Shown here in pieces: positions 1 to 10,979 of a stretch of 64,000 nt of DNA. Where the stretch lies: contig CM077644.1 of the NCBI GenBank assembly GCA_039707465.1, positions 144,120,962-144,184,961 of the forward strand, in the 5' to 3' direction. The first letter of the stretch is position 1, and every line of letters starts with the position of its first letter. The stretch is from Rhabdophis nuchalis (Eukaryota > Chordata > Lepidosauria > Squamata > Natricidae). A program made the translations under genes and the position numbers. Below the pieces are notes generated by a model that did no database searches, had not been told where the DNA came from, and saw only the letters and a program-made list of their open reading frames with translations.

Positions 1-1154
1 TGATGCTAATAGTGGTAGTAATATCATTATTATTACCCACTGCTTTTATCAATGAGTTACTTTTATCTACTAAATCAAGATTTGGATTAAATATGTTAGT
101 TTAATTGTTTGCTGGCTTCTGAAGACCCAGCTAGAGATACTCATTATATGGTCCTATTTCAGTTTAGGATTTCAGCAAAATGGTGGAATCAATAAGAGTT
201 TAGATGAAGGACCATATAAGAACTCCATGAGCCTGATTAGTACTTCTGACTTTCTCAGCAGCTTTTATCTGTAACAGGACTCTGGTACCCTCCCAGTTTG
301 CCTGATTTTGGCACTGGAGTTCTACTTCTGTTGAGTGAGTCTAGAAGAAGGGCTGGGGAATACTGTTGATCTGAAGTGGCCCATCTTATAGAGTTCTATT
401 TATGACTGTTAATTTTTTTGTATTTATGTGAATTCACTGAAAGTTATATGGTACTTAGCAGTGACGTTACAACATAAATGCTGTCATCATTTAACTCTAC
501 TGCTGCATGTCACTAAATGCCAAGACACAGGCTATATAAAGGTGATCAAGCTGAAAATTGTCAGGCGCAAACAACCAGACCTACACTTGAAGAGTTCAAT
601 TAGTTGTTTTATTGCTCAAGACTATAGAGAGGAACTTCTCAGACTAATGGTTTGCAACTGGGTAGGACTAAATGAGTTTCAATAGCATGGGGGTGTTTGG
701 ACTTTGCCCCTTTGTGCCCACATAGAGATTCTAGACTAAATCCCCATTTGACTCCTCCCTCTGACTCTACCAGTCTCTCTCCTACTATATTCCTACAATA
801 TGTCCACACAGCAGCACCATGCCCTCAACCCCTGCTGTCTCCAATCTATTTCAATTTTGTGAAATAGTAGATTTGCAGATTGGAATTAACCTGTTCTAGG
901 AAGTATTGTTCCCTCTCTGCAGAAAATATAAATGTGCCATCTGCAAACACTTCTGCACTAAATTTCCAGTGGTAGCAAGAAGCACGTGTTTCGGTATCCC
1001 AGTTCAGCATTACTGAACATATGTAATCTGAAAACAATTTTCCGAACCTGGGCTAGACCACAACTAACCTACTGCAGTGTGTTCTATGTGAAGGCTACAT
1101 ATTCAGAAGCTTTGATAGAATATACAACCAAGCTGATAAGTGGTGCACGGCATA

Positions 1155-1543
1155 CAGGTAGTCCTTGACTTATAACAATTTGTTTACTGATCATTCGAAG
1201 TTACAGTGGCACTGACAAAAGTGATATATGACTGTTTTTCACACACATCATCTTTGTGGCATCCCCATGGCTACGTGATAAAAATTCAGGTGCTTGGCAA
1301 CTGACTCACGACAGTTGCAATATTGCAGTTTCATGTGATCATCTTTGCAACCTTCTGATAAGCAAAGTCAATTGGCAAGCCAGATTCTCTTAACCACCAT
1401 GTTGCTAACTTAACAACTGCAGTGATTCACTTAACAATTGTGGCAAGAAAGGTCATGAAATGGAGCAAAACTCACTTAACACATGTCTCACTTAGCAACA
1501 GAAATTTTAGTCTCAATTGTGATTGTAAGTCAAGGACTACCTG
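1155..1543 (+). mobile_element. Tc1/mariner-like MITE (389 bp)
   Basis: The element has terminal inverted repeats CAGGTAGTCCTTGACTTA and its complement, and is flanked by TA on both sides (1153-1154, 1544-1545). The interior has the repeated 'cacttaacaac' style that several other copies in this window share (44.8, 45.8, 46.7 and 60.0 kb). There is no coding capacity. The TA duplication and TIR form suggest mobilisation by a Tigger/pogo-type transposase; this is inference from family knowledge. Confidence 0.85.
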
Positions 1544-1778
1544 TACTTAAGAATATACAGCTATTTTCAATGTAGGAGTCAGAAAATGTAAGAAAGAATG
1601 TGCATTTATATAAAAACCCTCTTTTTCTGCCAACAGTCCCACATCCAAATACCATTTCCAGTGTTTAAAATACAAAAAATTTGCAGGATAAAGAATTTCT
1701 GAAATATACAGTCCTGATACATATGGTTAGGTAATCTGCTATGGAATTTACAGGATATCTGAGGCAAGCCAATGGAAA

Positions 1779-1970
1779 CAAGGGTGAAATCCAGCAGGTT
1801 CTCACGAACTGGTAGCAGAAATTTTGAGTAGTTTGGAGAACTGGCAAATACCACCTCCAGCTGGCCCCAGAGTGGAGTGGGAATGGAGATTTTGCAGAAT
1901 ACTTCCCCCTGCCACGCCCACCAAGCCACGCCCACGGCACTGGTAGTAAAAAAATTGAATTTCACCACTG
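1779..1970 (+). mobile_element. hAT-type MITE (192 bp)
   Basis: The left end is CAAGGGTGAAATCC and the right end TTTCACCACTG. It is flanked by a perfect 8-bp duplication aatggaaa at 1771-1778 and 1971-1978. It is closely similar to the element at 48542-48737. Non-coding; the 8-bp TSD and end sequences point to the hAT superfamily. Confidence 0.85.
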
Positions 1971-3257
1971 AATGGAAACCTCTATGAAAATAAAAAAGAG
2001 CAGCGTGGAAGACAATGGAGTTAAGTATTGCAACATTTACTTTTTTTTTAACAATCTCTTATTGAATAACTCACAGCTGTCTTCTCCATAACACTGGTGT
2101 GTCTAGGCTTCAAAACCACCATTTTTGATTGGCGATTCCCATTAAGGAAAACTGCTTCTCACTCTACTTAATTTTTTTCTTAATATGCCAAGAACATTGA
2201 ACTCAAAGCTTAGGCAAGGCCTCCAAACCCTACAGGGTACAAGTTTGACACAAAAGTTACAGACCTAGAAGTGATTTCAACATTTGGTAATTATGTAGAA
2301 GTACTTCTGAGCAAAGCAATCTTTTTTTCTATTTATGCCTCTAGCATTCGCTTGCTCTGATACTGCCTTTTCGCACTGAAAAGCTCAGAAGCGTAAATAT
2401 GTTGCAACTGTTAATAGCCCTTTAAACTTTGATCTCTGTCTTACCTCTGTGAATTTTTCCCCCTTCTCCTATTTCCATGGTATTTCTATGTCTTATCACC
2501 ATCTGTTTCTCTGCGCTTTATTTATCTCATATTCTGGATATAATGAAGGAACTATGTACACAGTCCACATATTTACATCTACCTGAATCTTTCTGAAAAA
2601 CCTAAAAGCCCAAATGTCCTTTGTTTTTTTTAAAAATATATAATGAAAAATAGCAGCTGCCTCTTCCAAAGGATTCCAATTCATCCCTTATAAAAACAGT
2701 CCCACAAGTCAAAACCAGGGTTAGCTTGGACCATCATCGTCTCATTCTAAACAACACATTCAGATCAAAAGTGGAATCATGAAATATCAGTACTGTCTCA
2801 GATAACTTTCTCCATTGCCTTTGAGAAACACAATTCAGAGACCTATACAATTATCATTCCTTGTACTAGCCCCACTGGGATTATATGACAAGTCGTCCCC
2901 CCCTCAAAAAAGGAATAGGGCTTTTGATAAGTATTTGATGACACATCACTTTTTGAAGTGGTGCTATGCAGAATTCCATGGCAGCATATCAGCAATTAGT
3001 TCATAATGGTTTCCCAAAAGAACAAAAATATTTCATTCATTTAGATATGTAGTTTCAAGCAAGACCACAACAAAAATATTTTGTTCATCCAGATCCAAAC
3101 AATTTTTGTCTCATTAAATAAGGGAGAGGAGGATTATTTTTACACATGCTCTCTATATTTAGATAGGATGGATTAACAAAGCAAAGGAGCAATCTGCATT
3201 AAGATACTGAACTGCCAAGACAGCTGGTGTCGTGTAGAAATTAAAGTGTTGTTAGGA

Positions 3258-3391
3258 TAGGGCTGTCAAACTTGTGGTGTTACGGTGATGTTACGTGATG
3301 TACCACGACTTTTTCCCCTTTGCTAAACCAGGTGTGGGCGCGGCCAGCACGTGACGCATCTGGCCCATGGGCCACGAGTTTGACAGCCCTG
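3258..3391. mobile_element. Short hAT MITE (134 bp)
   Basis: Terminal inverted repeats of the type (C/T)AGGGCTGTCAAAC are present at both ends, flanked by a perfect 8-bp duplication tgttagga at 3250-3257 and 3392-3399. The ends belong to the same broad 'CAGGGGTGTCAAACTC' group as the elements at 29671-30681 and 42705-43137. Confidence 0.85.
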
Positions 3392-4494
3392 TGTTAGGAG
3401 ATCCAGGTTCAGGATTATTTTCAGTTATCAAAGTTTACTGGGTGGCTTTGAATTAAATATTCCGGCCCAAATTACCTTACATAAATTATCCTTTTGGGAA
3501 AAATAATTGGGAAGGTAGTACTATATACTTAAGTTACTGAGAGAAAAGCTGAAGATAAATCTAGTAAATAAAAACTAAATACCTTAAAAACATAGTTATG
3601 GCTTTCCAACAGAGTCATGGGTAACTGGTTAGGAATTTTGTTCTAATTTTCTGTAAATGGAAAAATGTGAAATGGTGATGGATAATTTCTGGAGTTGACA
3701 ATTGAAAAAAAACTGAATGAGGAGCTGAAAGTATTATTATAATGGTAAGGAGGTACAAAGATAATGAGCTTGTCATCATCATCATCACCACCATCATTTT
3801 AGCTATTGTCTATCCACTACAGGATGTGAGGCCTCTTCTGCATGTTTCCAACCAATATGGTCCTAGCTTTCTTTTGTCAATTGGGCCTGCAGATGGCTTT
3901 TTAACCACCTCCTCTTTCTCAAGAATACAAGAAATTGTATTCTTTCCTCTTTTTTCTTTCTTTTCCTTATATACTTCTGTATTTGTCTTTTAGCTATGCA
4001 AAAAAACTTTTAATAAATATTAATTAAAACAGATTGTTCTCATTTTCTGTAGTCTTAAATTAAAACTAAATTAAAAAATAAAATTGCATTTGTCCTTGCT
4101 ACAGTACTACTTAAGAAAAATCACAAGAGACCCCAATATAGAGATCTTCTCTTGCTCAACAGGTTGACCAGCAGCTGGAAAGAATGGAGCACAACTCAAA
4201 GAACCTTTTCCAAAATCCTCAGGGCAGCTCTGCAGTAATCCTCAGCAGGCATGCAGCAGCAATTCCTCTCCATTCAGGCCTATGTGGAAAGTGTTCCCCT
4301 GAAGGCAGAATGTCTCTTTTTGAAGAAATAAATGTTGTAAAAGAATGGATAAGTAGAGGTCTTGACTTAAAAACTGTTCTTTGAATTTTGGTCAAGCAGT
4401 TATGAAATCTGCCTTAACTGTAGGATTATCTACAAGATGATCTTTCTCCCCCCAACTCCCCTCTCTCTCATATACATGTACATGTATCTGTATT

Positions 4495-4496
<2 letters not shown>

Positions 4497-4549
<53 letters not shown>
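4497..4549. repeat. (CA)n microsatellite
   Basis: An uninterrupted CA dinucleotide run of about 26 units, lying in SHB intron 1. Confidence 0.95.
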
Positions 4550-6119
4550 CTATGAAGCTCCCTGTTGGAATACAAGCATTTCTCAAAAATGTTGGTTCTG
4601 ATGAATGTCAAAAACATGGGAACAGATGAAAATTCCACATGAACAAATTGCTAATATTAAAATGTTTTTGATATTGTAACATACTACTGTACATATAAGA
4701 GTTAAAGTTAAAACCCAAATGGATTTAAACATATTTTACCTTTCCCAAAAACTGCTGACACAAGCATTTTATATAAAAATTAAAAACCATGCAACAGCAG
4801 TTTGACTCTGCAAATGCTTGCTTCTTAAAAGAAACAACCTTTACATAGCATCTATAGTGACTCAGGCAGTTAGAATTATTTTCATATGACTCAGGTTATT
4901 GCAGTATAAACAAACTTTGTTTCCCTAGCGCTTTATCTGGGGGATTAAAGTTTCTTTTCTCTTTTAGAGATCTGAAAATACAACCACTATCTGTTGCGTA
5001 CTCTTACCACAATTGCAACAAGTCATGTGGACTCTCAGCTAGGCAGATATAAAGCAGCTTGAGTCACCAAGCAATTTGTTCTTATACACCAGAAAAACCT
5101 AAAAAGGTGAATGGTGTCCACTTGTAATATTTCAGATGGGGAATTACAGTCCAGCACTTCATAGGATATGAAAATAGATAGAAAGTTCCAAAACCGAGCA
5201 TAACCAATCATAACTGACTTGCCTAAATACAGCACAGTGTCATCGAGTGCATCCATCAAAAGAAGAGAAGGAGCTGTAAACTCTAAAATGTTTGAAGCTT
5301 GGGTTAAGAGTTCATCTACAGTATCTGCCCCTCAGAAGAAAAGATGCCCCTCAGAACCACTGTTATTAACTGTTTCCCCAGCAAAAAGAGAAAAAATACT
5401 TCAAAGTATTCTCTCCTATGAGGAACAAATGAAGAGAGCATCCATATCAGAAAGACTTTTTAAATAGATCCATACTGACATTTCAGTGTGTTAGTTCAGA
5501 CAACTGTATAATGCGTACTAAAGGAGAAAATATGAGGCCACAAAATTTGACTTAACCAATATGTCTCCAGTAAGAAATTGGCTCATATTCAGGCTCTGTA
5601 ACAGTAGCACAAACCTCTGTCTAACCCACACTAGCTGACAAAGTTCACTCATACACACACATTTATTTCTAGACAGAAGTAGATCGAGCATAGCAGATTT
5701 GCTTAGGAAGACCAAGGTTCACCTTCTGATTCAGCTATGAAGCTCACAGGATGCCCTTGAAAAAGTCACCGTCTCTTGACATAACTTATACAACAATGGG
5801 GATGTGAATACTTAGCAGCATGCACTCCACTCCTTGAACGCAGTAAGGGCAAAGTCCAAATGTACACATATGCACAAATACTCTTCAGGAGTCCACACCT
5901 CCATGGAGAAAGGGACTGTTCCTGGTTCACACATGCAATTTTGCATACAATTGATTCAAACAATTACAAATATTGCAATAGCTGGCCCTAACTAGTTCAC
6001 ACTCACTCCCATCTTCAGCCTCCATCGGTCTTTTCCATCCACTCTGATGTTCTTTCCTAGCACATTACCTACCAAAACAAATACGGTATGCATACTCTAG
6101 GATTTAGGTTAAACCCTAA

Positions 6120-6360
6120 AGTTCACAGATTATTATTTTTTTGAGTCATATTGACTCCGGATGATTGTCTGAACAAGTCCCTGCGGTTTTCTTTGCAAGA
6201 ATTGTAAAAGTATTTTGCCATTGCCTGCTTTTCAGGGCTGAGTGTGTGTGACTGGCCCAAGGTCACCAGCTGCCTAGAACCCAGATTTCCTAGGGTTTAG
6301 GAACCTACCTTAACTATTACGCTATTAGGTGTTAACCATTACACTTAACTGGCTATCACA
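6120..6360 (-). repeat. MIR-like / tRNA-derived SINE remnant
   Basis: The segment contains 'ggcccaaggtcaccagctg' and a degraded downstream 'accattacactta' block, as in a SINE family that recurs at 20840-21190. It is diverged and its ends are not clear. The MIR-like label is from recall of the family's pattern. Confidence 0.45.
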
Positions 6361-6787
6361 TAAATATGCCAAAAATTTAATGGGTTTGGGGGTGTGTGGA
6401 AGCGGCTCTCAAATAAGCCTGAACTAATTTCATGTCACAGAAAGCACTTTCACATCACCTTTAAAATAAAGCTTCTGAACAGCAGTTTGCTCATCCAAAC
6501 ACTAACAAAAGGCTGCATTATAAACACTCCGATGTGACAGCCTGAACGGGAAAATCAGGCAAGTGTGAATCAGCCAGTTAATGTAAGCAAAATACCATGA
6601 AGTTTCCCTAGCCTTCTCAAATCTAATTAAAGTTCATGCATCCGAGCGTTAATCAACAATTGCACAGCAATCTAGTGCGTGGGTAGAAAATCCTACAAAC
6701 GCCTCTGAGAACCAGGGTTGCAAAATCAGCAATTCACCCTGGCACGTGAGAACCGGACCTTAAAAAAGACAGGAGTAGGTAGAGGAC

Positions 6788-6802
6788 GGGGGGGGGGGGG
6801 GG
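6788..6802. repeat. G/C homopolymer near splice donor
   Basis: An uninterrupted G run on the plus strand (C run on the SHB-sense strand) about 20-35 nt inside intron 1. Confidence 0.9.
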
Positions 6803-6816
6803 AGGAGGTGTTTCCC

Positions 6817-6822
6817 ACTTAC
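6817..6822 (-). promoter_or_regulatory. SHB: Splice donor of SHB exon 1
   Basis: The minus strand reads GAGAAA|GTAAGT, a near-consensus donor, and leaves 714 nt (238 whole codons) in the exon. In the mammalian protein the corresponding KKDK-V junction is followed by exon 2, which supports this placement. Confidence 0.85.
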
Positions 6823-7536
6823 TTTCTCCTTCTTGGTTAAAGAGACGCTGCCACTGCCGCCCTCCCCTTGTTCGCCACACTTGTTGAGCTTCTTCTGTCC
6901 GGCTCCGCCAATTCCCGGCGGGCTCCAGGTGATGGGGACGCCGCTGCCGCCCTTACCACCTTCGTTGCTTTCTATTTTGATCAGCCGGTGCTTGGGGGAA
7001 ATGTACTTGACCGACGCGGAGTCGGGCGGGGTGGCAGCGCGGCGTTCGCTGTGGCTGCGGAAGAGCTGAGGCGAAGCCGTGGGGGTGGGGACGGAGGCGA
7101 CGGCGGCGCTGCTCCCGGCGCTGCTTACTCCGCCGCCGCCGCCACCGCTGCCGCCTCCGCAGCAGGACGAGGACGAGAAGGGCTTGGGACCGGCCGACTC
7201 CACCAGCAGCTCCTCCGGCGCGCAATACTCGGCTCGGCAGAGCGCTCTCAGCTTGCGCAGCGACGAGCCCGGCCCGCTGTAAGGGTCCTCAAAGTCGCGC
7301 TCTTTCTGAGCGCGGTAGGCGCGGAGCAGGTCGCTGGTGTCGTGGCGCGGGAAGCACGGCGACGTGTGGTGGTGGTGGTGATGGTGGTGATGGTTGTGGT
7401 TGTGGTTGTGATGCCCTCCGCCTCCCGCTCCCGCCGTGCCGTTCCGTTTGTCCCGATAGTCCGGACGGGGCGGTTGCGGAGGGCTCTTGGTCTTGTTATT
7501 GCCCAGGCTAAAGTATTTGTTCAGCCATTTGGCCAT
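6823..7536 (-). CDS. SHB: SHB exon 1: SH2 domain-containing adapter protein B, N-terminal 238 residues
   Basis: SHB is a cytoplasmic adapter that links tyrosine-kinase receptors to downstream signalling; its C-terminal SH2 domain is encoded by later exons outside the window. The exon encodes 238 codons from an ATG with G at -3 and G at +4. Residues 1-29 (starting MAKWLNKYFSLGN, then a PPQPPRPDY proline-rich stretch) match the SHB N-terminus. Residues 70-101 hold the family signature RAYRAQKERDFEDPY followed by GPGSSLRKLRA, and residues 175-190 hold VKYISPKHRLIK. Residues 42-57 are a His/Asn tract (HHNHNHN then nine His), which I do not recall from mammalian SHB. Poly-Ser and poly-Gly tracts follow around 121-140. 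The exon ends after ...KKEK at a GTAAGT donor in phase 0; the reading frame beyond 6823 (about 20 codons) is intronic. SHD, SHE and SHF are less likely because the first 29 residues fit SHB best. Confidence 0.92.
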
Positions 7537-8480
7537 GACAGAACCGAGGCGAGCGTCCGCCTGCCTTCCTAAAGCACGCCGCCCGCGCCCATGGAGAGCC
7601 CGGGAACCGTGCGCCGCCGCTCAGGGCTGCACGCCTTGGCGTCCCTCCGGCTCGGGGGGCTGTTCCTGCAGCTCCCGTCCCTCCATGGGACCCGCGTCTC
7701 CTTGTCCAGCCGTCCGTTCCCGGCCCCGCCAGAAACTTTTCCCCCGGGGAGATGCCTTCGCACCCTCTAAAGCGAGGACTGGGAAAGCCCCCCGCCCGAC
7801 GTCGCTCCGGGCTGGGCTGGGCTCGCCTCTTCTCTCGCCTCAAAGGCGCCGCTTTCCTGCCTTCGCTGAACTTTGCCGAGTTGCCCGCAGGACCTGACGC
7901 ACGCAGGCTGGGGCTGCAGGGGCTCCTCCTCCGCCGCCGCCGCGCTACGGCTCCTCCCCGGCGCCCTTCCTTCGCGGCCCTGCCCGGACGGCCGTATCCG
8001 AGCTCCTGGAAAGAGACTCCCTTCCGCGCTCGCGGCTGCCTGCCTCGCGCGTCCTCTCGCGCTGGTCTCCGCTCCTGCCTGCCCGCCCGGCTCAAGGCAG
8101 CTGGGCCTACGCTGAGCACGCACCGGCGGGGAGGGGCCTGCGCACCGAGATGACCCCGCCCTCTTCTCAAGCGGTGAGAGTGAGGGAGTGAAGAGAAGGT
8201 GGAGGAGGAGGCCGGGTGTCTTCTCCTCCTGGCGGGCGACCGTTGCCGTTGAAAGCGAGGAATTTCCAAATAGGACGGCTCTCGGGTTGCGCTTGTCCCT
8301 GGGACGATCGCCCCCTAACAAGGGTCGTGGAGGAGGAGGTGCTCCCCGCCCGAGAGCCGATCTGCGGTGCCGAAGTTGGTTTGCTCACACCTTGCGCGAT
8401 GGTCTTTTCCAATCTTCGGTTGTCATTCTGCGTACGCGAAGGGCGGTCCTGCAGGTGGAGAAGCACCTGTAACAGCGTCG
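6850..8480 (-). promoter_or_regulatory. SHB: CpG island, SHB promoter and 5' UTR
   Basis: GC content and CpG density rise sharply here compared with the AT-rich surroundings. The island covers SHB exon 1 and about 0.9 kb upstream of the ATG. GC-box-like GGGCGG and CCGCCC motifs occur on both strands (for example near 7025, 7465 and 8085). I see no convincing TATA box, as expected for a CpG-island promoter. The transcription start cannot be fixed from sequence; the 5' UTR probably lies between 7537 and about 8150. Long ORFs on both strands here are GC-rich artefacts. Confidence 0.8.
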
Positions 8481-8937
8481 GTTTAAAAAAAACCCAAAAA
8501 AAACCAAAAACCCAGGGGTTGAGGAAGCTGCTGGAATGTGGACGCACAAGCCCAATCGCATACTAAAACGTTTGCTCCGTGTAGTTTTCCGTCACGGAGT
8601 ACGGAGCGAACAAGGCATCTGCCTAAACCCACACTTTAAGTCTTCATTCGACCCAGAACATTTTCCAGAACTGAACATGTGTGGAAATACTTTGCTCATG
8701 TTCAACCTTTCCTGGTGTAGGATAGTAGTAACAGGTGCTGTTTCATTCCTTCACATTCATTCATTTCTCCTTTTCCATCACTGAGAGCAACTGCCGCATG
8801 GCTGATTTCTGTCCTTTGCAGAGAGAAATGAGCACACCTTGAAATTAACAAGATGAGCACAAAGCCTGCTCTGAAATAGGATTTGCAGAACTGGACTGCT
8901 ATCTGTCATATCTTTATTATATTTGTACTCTTTATTA

Positions 8938-9286
8938 TTAGGAGGGACACAGAGCTCAGGGGCTAAGACGCTGAGCTTGTAGATCAGAAAGGTTGGCAGT
9001 TCGAATCCCTAGCACCACATAATGGAGTGAGCTCCCATTACTTGTCCCAGCGTCTGCCAACCTAGCAGTTTAAAAGCATGTAAAAAATGCAAGTAGAAAA
9101 ATAGGAACCACTTTGATGGGAAGGTAACAGCGTTCCGTGCGCCTTCGGTGTTTAGTCATGCTGGCCACATGACCAGGGAGACGTCTTCAGACAGTACTGG
9201 CACCTTGGCTTTCAAACAGAGATGAGCACTGCCTCCTGGAGTCGGGAACGACTAACACATATGTACGAGGAGAACCTTTACCTTTT
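8938..9286 (+). mobile_element. Sauria-type SINE (full length)
   Basis: A tRNA-related head (box A-like region near 8950-8965, box B GTTCGAATCCC near 9000) is followed by the characteristic body and a BovB-like 3' end with 'gggaacgactaacacatatgt'. It is flanked by a perfect 12-bp duplication tactctttatta at 8926-8937 and 9287-9298. The family is squamate-specific and is mobilised by BovB/RTE LINEs (established knowledge). Confidence 0.9.
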
Positions 9287-9542
9287 TACTCTTTATTAAG
9301 CTAGGTGTACAAAAATACACTTTGGGGATCTTCAAATCACTTAATGAAAGGTTGGAGGAGAAATGAAGAGAATCTAAAAAGACAAATAGCTAATAAAGGC
9401 ATGAAAGCCCATATGGCCAAAATGTCATTTTTGGGTCCACTACTGCTTTAGGCCCCTCATTGATCTACCTCCAATTTGTAAAATGAGAATGCAGGTTAGT
9501 TATAGAAAAGACAAGTGGACTTCACGTGAAGTTTTACCTCCA

Positions 9543-9762
9543 CTGAGCCGTGGTGTTACAGTGCTTAGAATGCAGTATTGCAGGCTAATTCTGCTGACTG
9601 CCAAGGGTTCGATCCTCACTGGTTTAAGGTTGACTCAGCCTTCCATCCTTTTAAGGTCAGTAAAATGAGGACCCAGATTGTTGGGAGCTGATGCCGTAAA
9701 CCACTTTGAGAGGGTTTGTAAAGCACTCTGAAGGGGTATTTAAGTCTAAGTGCTATTGCTGT
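9543..9762 (+). mobile_element. tRNA-derived SINE, second family
   Basis: A box B-like GGTTCGATCCTC occurs near 9605. The body contains 'taaaatgaggacccag' and the tail 'gtaaaccactttgagaggg...taagtctaagtgctattgct', a 3' end I know as common in squamate genomes. The TSD is not obvious. Confidence 0.7.
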
Positions 9763-10016
9763 TTTCTGTGCAAACAAAGGCTGCTGAAGCAATTGCACAG
9801 CCTGAAATGCCAGGGACCAAGGACTCCTGCCACAGCAGTGTTAAGTTACTGCATGGAAAGATAAGAGTGCACTTTTGGAAAAAGTTTTTAAAAATTTTCT
9901 GTACTATGTTTTTAATGCTTGTAAGCCACCTATAGCAAGTAGATGACCATATAAATATAATGAATGAATGAATGAAATAATGAATAAATATGTTGCTGGG
10001 AGGTGAAGGGAGTTTC

Positions 10017-10972
10017 CCACATTTTTTAAATTAAATTTATACCCCGCCCTTCTCCTTGGAAGGACCCAGGGAATATTAAAAACCATACAAAATACAAAAA
10101 TATATCATTAAAAAACTATTAAATTATATCCCGTGCTAAAACCCATTATAAAACCCTAAGAATTTAACATTTATCCACATTTAAAAGTCAGAAAACGGGG
10201 GTTATGCTAGGCCGGCTTGTTGGAATAAATAAGTCTTGAGACGCTGGCGGAAGAGGCGGAGGTCCGAGGTGGTGCGTAGTTCGGGGGGTAGGTCGCTCCA
10301 GAGGGCTGTGCCCGCCACAGAGAAGGCCCTTCCCCTAGGCGCCGCCAACCGGCATTGCCTGGTCGACGGCACCCGGAGAAGGCCCTCTCTGTGGGAGCGG
10401 ATCGGTCGAAGGGATGTATGGGGCAGGAGGCGGTCTCGTATGTAGCTAGGCCCCGAGCCATGGAGCGATTTAAAGATGGTCGTCAGCACCTTGAAGCGCA
10501 CCCGAAAGACCACAGGAAGCCAGTGCAGCTCGCGCAGGAGAGATGTTATGTGGGATTGCCTTGAGGCACCCACAATCACCCGCGCGGCCACATTCTGGAC
10601 TAACTGTAACCTTCGAGTGCACCTCAAGGGGAGCCCCATGTAGAGAGCGTTACAATAGTCCAGCCGGGATGTCACAAGTGCTTGAATGACTGTGCAAAGG
10701 GCCACCCAGTCCAGTAAGGGGCGCAACTGGCGTATCAAGCGTACTTGATAAAACGCCCCCCTGGCCACGGCTGTCACATGGTCCTCCATGGACAGCCGGG
10801 AATCCAGGAGGACACCCAAGTTGCGCGCCCTCTCTACGGGGGCCAGTTGTTCGCCCCCAATGGCCAGTGTTGGACTTATCTGGCTGAACCGGGGTGCTGG
10901 AAACCACAGCCACTCGGTCTTGGACAGGTTGAGCTTGAGTTTGTTACTCCCCATCCAAATTGAATAAAACAT
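10017..10972 (-). mobile_element. L2/CR1-type LINE, 5'-truncated
   Basis: The 3' UTR lies at 10017-10200, including the conserved 'ccccgcccttctcc...' tail in complement. An RT C-terminal reading frame follows. The 5' end is truncated within the RT domain and the sequence returns to AT-rich DNA at about 10973. Confidence 0.9.
10202..10972 (-). pseudogene. L2-type reverse transcriptase, C-terminal fragment (256 aa)
   Basis: The frame is open for 256 codons and contains SRLDYCNALYMGLPL, the LQLVQN...ARVI block, LHWLPV.FRVRFK, GPSYIRDRLLP, and the C-terminal FRQRLKTYLF. The same motif order occurs in four other copies in this window. The catalytic YADD is upstream of the truncation and absent. 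It is a retrotransposon remnant, not a host gene. Confidence 0.9.
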
Positions 10973-10979
10973 TGATTTA

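Larger units (their letters stand above)
1..6822 (-). other. SHB: SHB intron 1 (5' part)
   Basis: Read on the minus strand, the intron starts with GTAAGT directly after the SHB exon 1 codons and runs off the left end of the window. No sequence resembling SHB exon 2 or the SH2 domain is visible. The interval holds a mariner-like MITE, two hAT MITEs, a CA microsatellite and a MIR-like SINE (listed separately). The rest is AT-rich non-coding DNA in which I see nothing identifiable. Confidence 0.8.

Noticed and set aside
6833..8566. Many long overlapping ORFs on both strands in the CpG island
   Set aside because: They follow from high GC content (few stop codons). Only the minus-strand frame at 6823-7536 shows protein-family similarity.
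8938..9020. Genuine tRNA gene
   Set aside because: Box A/B-like sequences belong to the head of a full SINE with a 12-bp TSD; the cloverleaf is not maintained.
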